Shown here one piece after another: positions 59,879 through 64,000 of a stretch of 64,000 bases of DNA. The stretch comes from RGIG4097 sp964637515 (GTDB lineage Bacteria > Bacillota > Clostridia > Christensenellales > CAG-917), in the NCBI GenBank assembly GCA_964637515.1, contig CAZWUI010000003.1, positions 1 through 64,000 of the forward strand, in the 5' to 3' direction. Positions within the stretch are counted from its first letter, which is position 1, and each line of letters opens with the position of its first letter. The translations under genes and the position numbers were made by a program. The notes under the pieces were generated by a model. That model had not been told where the DNA came from. It worked only from the letters and a program-made list of their open reading frames with translations, and ran no database searches.

Positions 59879-61833
59879 TGAAATTTGAACTTGTTTCTTC
59901 ATATAAGCCGTGCGGTGATCAACCGCAGGCAATAGAAAAACTTGCCGAAGGCATTGAAAACGGTTTTTCCACTCAGGTACTATTGGGCGTTACCGGGAGC
60001 GGAAAAACTTTTACTATGGCAAACGTCATCGAAAAAGTTCAACGTCCCGCACTCGTCATTGCGCACAACAAAACCCTTGCCGCCCAACTTTGCAATGAGT
60101 TTCGCGAATTTTTCCCGAAGAACAGAGTTGAGTTTTTCGTGAGTTACTACGACTACTATCAACCCGAAGCGTACATTCCCCGCTCGGATACCTATATCGA
60201 AAAAGAACTCGAAATCAACGACGAAATCGATAAACTCCGCCACTCCGCCACCGCATCCCTTTGCGAAAGACGGGACGTTATCGTGGTGTCGTCCGTCAGT
60301 TGTATCTACGGCTTGGGCGCACCCGTGGACTACTATTCACAGGCGGTTTCGTTGAGAGAAGGTGAGGACGTCGACCGCGACGAACTTCTCCGAAAACTCG
60401 TGGATATTCAATATAAGCGTGCGGACTTCGATTTTGTGCGTTCCACGTTCAGAGTGCGTGGGGACGTCGTGGATATTTTCCCTGCAAGTAATAGCGAAAT
60501 CGCAATAAGAGTGGAATTTTTCGGGGATACTATTGAGAGAATAAGCGAAATCGACGGTGTAACTGGCAAAATCGTCAACGACTTGAAACATACCGTCATT
60601 TTCCCCGCAAGCCATTACGTAGTCAGCGGTGAGAAAGAAAAAATATTCGCTCAAATCATGCGCGATAAACAGGCGCAAGTGGAGTTTTTCGAGGCAAACG
60701 GCAAACTTATAGAGGCGCAACGTATCGACGAAAGAGTCAATTACGACGTCGAAATGATGAGAGAAATGGGGTACTGTACGGGTATCGAAAACTACTCTCG
60801 CTACTTCGATGGCAGACAGGTCGGACAACCGCCTTATACTCTGCTTGACTTCTTCCCGAAAGACTTTGTTGTATTCGTGGACGAGAGTCATATGACTCTT
60901 CCGCAGGTCAGGGGTATGTTCAACGGCGACAGGGCAAGAAAGAAAAATCTCGTTGATTACGGATTTCGTCTTCCCGCGGCGTACGACAATCGTCCCCTTG
61001 AATTTAACGAATTTGACAGTCGAATACGTCAAATGGTGTGCGTGTCCGCAACTCCCGCGCAGTTTGAACTCGACCGTGCCGACGAAGTTGCAGAGCAACT
61101 CATACGCCCTACGGGACTCTTGGACCCCGAAATCGAAGTGCGCCCTGTGGACGGGCAGATTGACGACCTAATCGGTGAAATCAAGAAAGTCACGGACAGA
61201 AAGGGCAGAGTGCTTGTCACGACTCTCACCAAAAAAATGGCGGAAAATCTCACCGAATATCTGAAAGAAGTCGGGGTGAAAGTCAGATATATGCACTCGG
61301 ATATCGACACCTTGGAACGTATTGATATAGTGGGTGCGTTACGCAGCGGAGAGTTCGACGTGCTTGTTGGAATCAACCTTTTGAGAGAAGGGCTCGACCT
61401 TCCCGAAGTCGAACTCGTTGCCATTCTCGATGCGGACAAGGAAGGCTTTTTGAGAAGCGAACAGGCACTCATTCAAACTATAGGCAGAGCCGCCCGAAAC
61501 GACAAGGGCAGAGTCGTGATGTATGCCGACGTCATCACGGACAGCATGAAGAAAGCAATCGACGAAACAAACCGCCGTCGCAAGATCCAAGACGACTACA
61601 ACAAGGCGCACGGCATTGTTCCGAAGACCATAGAACGCAAGTTCACGAACACCCTTGAAATCACCAAAAAGAAAGTTAAAGATACAAAATTGTCACCTAA
61701 AGACCTTATTTCGGAAATCGAACGCTTGAAAGGACTTATGAAAGCGGCATCCGCAGAACTTGATTTTGAGCGCGCTATCAAGCTCCGCGACGAGATGAAC
61801 GAATTGAAAAAACAGGTCAAAAAACTGAAGTAA
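59878..61833 (+). CDS. uvrB: Excinuclease ABC subunit B
   Basis: A 651-residue DNA damage verification helicase of nucleotide excision repair. It has the start [16 protein letters not shown], Walker [16 protein letters not shown], the beta-hairpin [20 protein letters not shown] region, motif [10 protein letters not shown] and a C-terminal UVR domain ([12 protein letters not shown]) that binds UvrC. The ATG at 59878 lies inside the stop codon of the upstream gene; the longer open frame from 59716 adds unrelated residues from that gene in another frame. uvrA follows one base after its stop. Confidence 0.97.
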   Translation: MKFELVSSYKPCGDQPQAIEKLAEGIENGFSTQVLLGVTGSGKTFTMANVIEKVQRPALVIAHNKTLAAQLCNEFREFFPKNRVEFFVSYYDYYQPEAYIPRSDTYIEKELEINDEIDKLRHSATASLCERRDVIVVSSVSCIYGLGAPVDYYSQAVSLREGEDVDRDELLRKLVDIQYKRADFDFVRSTFRVRGDVVDIFPASNSEIAIRVEFFGDTIERISEIDGVTGKIVNDLKHTVIFPASHYVVSGEKEKIFAQIMRDKQAQVEFFEANGKLIEAQRIDERVNYDVEMMREMGYCTGIENYSRYFDGRQVGQPPYTLLDFFPKDFVVFVDESHMTLPQVRGMFNGDRARKKNLVDYGFRLPAAYDNRPLEFNEFDSRIRQMVCVSATPAQFELDRADEVAEQLIRPTGLLDPEIEVRPVDGQIDDLIGEIKKVTDRKGRVLVTTLTKKMAENLTEYLKEVGVKVRYMHSDIDTLERIDIVGALRSGEFDVLVGINLLREGLDLPEVELVAILDADKEGFLRSEQALIQTIGRAARNDKGRVVMYADVITDSMKKAIDETNRRRKIQDDYNKAHGIVPKTIERKFTNTLEITKKKVKDTKLSPKDLISEIERLKGLMKAASAELDFERAIKLRDEMNELKKQVKKLK

Positions 61834-61834
61834 T

Positions 61835-64000
61835 ATGAAAGACATAATCGTAAAAGGCGCAAAAGAAAACAACCTTAAAAACGTTGACTTGACAATACCG
61901 CGTGACAAACTCGTGGTGTTTTCTGGTTTGTCGGGAAGCGGTAAATCCTCCCTTGCTTTCGACACCATTTTTGCGGAAGGACAACGCAAGTATATGGAGA
62001 GTTTGTCTTCGTATGCGCGTATGTTTCTCGGTCAAATGCAAAAGCCCGATGTCGAGTATATCGAAGGGCTTTCCCCGGCGGTTTCCATAGATCAAAAAAC
62101 CACTTCCAAAAATCCGCGTTCGACGGTCGGCACCGTCACTGAAATCTACGACTACTTCCGTCTTCTTTACGCACGCATAGGCAGACCTCATTGCCCGAAG
62201 TGCGGGCGTGAAATCGAAAGGCAGACGGTCGATCAAATAGCGGATAGAATTATGGCGAGAGAAGGTGCGAAAACTCTTATCGTTGCGCCTATCGTCAGGG
62301 GCAGAAAGGGGGAATATAAAAAGGAACTCGAAATGCTCAAACGCGCAGGCTATGTCAGAGTGCGCGTGGACGGAGTGAATTACACCCTTGACGAAGAAAT
62401 CAAATTGGATAAAAACGTCAAGCACGAAATCGGCGTGATTATCGACAGACTCGTCATAAAAGACGGTGTTATGCGCAGAGTAACCGAAGCGGTTGAAAAC
62501 GCGGTCAAACTTGCAGAAGGACTCGTCGTTGTGGACTTTGACGGCGAAGTCGTCACTTATTCCACGAAATATTCTTGCCCCGATTGCGAATTGAGTTTTG
62601 AGGAACTCACTCCGAGATTGTTCTCGTTCAACAATCCTTACGGTGCTTGCCCCGCTTGTACTGGACTTGGTTTCACGCAAGAAATCGATCCCAATCTTCT
62701 CATCAAAGACAAAAATTTGTCCTTGCGCGAAGGCGGTATCAAGGCAAGCGGTTGGTTTATCGACACGAGCAAAATGTGCGATATGCAATTCCGCGCGCTT
62801 GCGGACGCGTACGGTTTTTCCATTGATACGCCAATAAAGGACTTGCCCGAATGGGTGCTGAATATGATTTTCTACGGCAACGACGGGGACAGGATTCCTA
62901 TGGAATACAATACTCGCAACTTTTCGGGAAAATTCAACAGCAGTTTTGAAGGCATAGTCAACAACTTGCAACGCAGATACCGCGAAACGGACAGTGAAAT
63001 GGTCAAAATGGAAATCTCTCGCTATATGCGTGAAGTTCCTTGTGCCGTATGTGGCGGAAAACGGTTGAAACCCGAAGCGCTTGCGGTCACCGTAGGCGGA
63101 AAAAATATCGTCGAATTGTGCGATATGTCCGTCGTGGACGTTGATGCGTTTTTGAGCGCACTCACGCTCACCGAGACTGAAGAGCTTATCGCGCGCAGAA
63201 TACTCAAAGAGATACACGCAAGACTCCGATTCCTCATCAACGTCGGACTTGGCTATCTCACTCTATCTCGTACCGCAGCGACTTTGAGCGGCGGTGAGAG
63301 TCAACGTATCCGCCTTGCCACTCAAATCGGTAGCGGACTGACGGGAGTGCTTTATATTCTTGACGAGCCGAGCATAGGTTTGCACCAACGCGACAATCAA
63401 AAACTCCTTGCATCTCTCAAAGGTTTGAGAGATTTGGGCAATACGCTCATCGTCGTCGAGCACGACGAAGAAACCATACGAGAAGCGGACTATATCGTAG
63501 ATATAGGTCCCGGCGCAGGCGTGCACGGAGGTGAAGTCGTTGCGTGCGGTAGCGTTGACGATATTATCGCTTGCAAGGATAGTATCACGGGAAAATATCT
63601 GTCGGGAGAGTATAGTATAGACGTGCCTATCGCAAGGCGCGAAATCTCGGATAGGTGGATCGAAATCAAGGGCGCAAAACAAAACAACTTGAAAAATATC
63701 GACGTCAAATTGCCCGTCGGAGTGTTCACCGCGATAACAGGTGTGTCGGGAAGCGGGAAATCGAGCCTTATCAACGAAATTCTCTATCCCGCACTCTCGA
63801 ACGAACTTATGGGTAGCAAACTTCCCGAAGGTGCATATTCAAAAATCAATGGTGTCGAATTTCTCGACAAGGTCATCTGCATAGACCAAAGTCCGATAGG
63901 GCGCACTCCGCGCTCCAACCCCGCAACGTATACCGGTGTATTTTCACCGATTAGGGAGTTGTTCGCATCCTTGCCCGACGCAAAATCAAGGGGATACGGC
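61835..64000 (+). CDS. uvrA: Excinuclease ABC subunit A, truncated by window edge
   Basis: 722 codons of an open frame that runs off the right edge. It begins IIVKGAKENNLKNVDLTIPR with Walker A GLSGSGKSSLAFDT, the UvrB-binding region SIDQKTTSKNPRSTVGT, zinc-finger cysteines CPKCG near residue 121 and CPDCE/CPACTG near 248-271, the first signature LSGGESQRIRLATQIG near 484, Walker B LYILDEPSIGLHQRD, and the second Walker A GVSGSGKSSLINEIL near 636. About 220 residues are missing. UvrA is the damage sensor that loads UvrB. It is one base downstream of uvrB. Confidence 0.97.
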   Translation, partial: MKDIIVKGAKENNLKNVDLTIPRDKLVVFSGLSGSGKSSLAFDTIFAEGQRKYMESLSSYARMFLGQMQKPDVEYIEGLSPAVSIDQKTTSKNPRSTVGTVTEIYDYFRLLYARIGRPHCPKCGREIERQTVDQIADRIMAREGAKTLIVAPIVRGRKGEYKKELEMLKRAGYVRVRVDGVNYTLDEEIKLDKNVKHEIGVIIDRLVIKDGVMRRVTEAVENAVKLAEGLVVVDFDGEVVTYSTKYSCPDCELSFEELTPRLFSFNNPYGACPACTGLGFTQEIDPNLLIKDKNLSLREGGIKASGWFIDTSKMCDMQFRALADAYGFSIDTPIKDLPEWVLNMIFYGNDGDRIPMEYNTRNFSGKFNSSFEGIVNNLQRRYRETDSEMVKMEISRYMREVPCAVCGGKRLKPEALAVTVGGKNIVELCDMSVVDVDAFLSALTLTETEELIARRILKEIHARLRFLINVGLGYLTLSRTAATLSGGESQRIRLATQIGSGLTGVLYILDEPSIGLHQRDNQKLLASLKGLRDLGNTLIVVEHDEETIREADYIVDIGPGAGVHGGEVVACGSVDDIIACKDSITGKYLSGEYSIDVPIARREISDRWIEIKGAKQNNLKNIDVKLPVGVFTAITGVSGSGKSSLINEILYPALSNELMGSKLPEGAYSKINGVEFLDKVICIDQSPIGRTPRSNPATYTGVFSPIRELFASLPDAKSRGYG

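Overview
The window looks like a chromosome segment of an anaerobic, fermentative, Gram-positive-type bacterium, most likely an uncultured member of the Clostridia. The evidence is a CdaA-type diadenylate cyclase, a Rex-adhE redox operon, two [FeFe]-hydrogenase-type proteins, a biotin-dependent sodium-pump decarboxylase, a eukaryote-type glycyl-tRNA synthetase, AGGAGG-type ribosome binding sites and TTGACA/TATAAT-like promoters. Gene density is high, short overlaps (ATGA, TAATG) are common, and I see no prophage, insertion sequence, CRISPR array or rRNA. Species-level identity cannot be given from sequence reading alone.

Layout. 1-345: three minus-strand tRNAs (Glu, elongator Met, initiator Met). 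486-7811: a FliB-like protein, pyrG with a DNA glycosylase, a TSCPD protein with an Mrp ATPase, and a MacB-like ABC exporter. 8019-15672: a sugar/cation symporter with a phosphoesterase, then a split oxaloacetate decarboxylase sodium pump (carboxyltransferase, gamma, biotin carrier, beta) with its biotin ligase and a DMT exporter. 15811-18872: minus-strand asd-dapA-dapB, with DapB fused to a tandem ACT regulatory domain. 19025-22357: three genes of unknown function. 22360-25729: YkvI-like permease, glyS, a tiny Cys-rich protein and a TspO-like protein. 25808-31075: coaX, hom, malQ, a phosphopantetheinyl transferase, an acyl carrier protein and a LysR regulator. 31425-40306: rex-adhE, a kinase-fold protein, then two [2Fe-2S] proteins, an H-cluster/PAS sensor-like protein, a SpoIIE-type phosphatase and a group-B-like [FeFe] hydrogenase. 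40385-48267: minus-strand ilvB-ilvN-leuA-cimA-leuC-leuD-leuB. 48549-51320: an amino-acid ABC importer. 51484-56864: holA, a membrane protein, cdaA, a DUF1015 protein and lysC. 57199-58854: an acyl-CoA synthetase. 59018-64000: two small winged-helix/membrane proteins, uvrB and the start of uvrA.

How it fits together. The aspartate family is well represented: lysC, asd, dapA, dapB-ACT and hom. Branched-chain synthesis has its own operon, with citramalate synthase supplying isoleucine from pyruvate, but ilvC and ilvD are not in the window. Energy metabolism centres on NADH and ferredoxin disposal (Rex, AdhE, hydrogenases) and on sodium-motive oxaloacetate decarboxylation.

Most interesting: the substrate-binding lipoprotein at 48549-49433 appears circularly permuted. 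The segment that normally closes the fold sits right after the signal peptide, and the protein stops where that segment should begin. Its partner ATPase carries an extra block of about 115 residues between the Q-loop and the LSGGQ motif. So two of the three parts of one importer are remodelled. Next are the DapB-ACT fusion, the hydrogenase-sensor/phosphatase operon, and two neighbouring hairpins between tRNAs that share a loop but have different stems.
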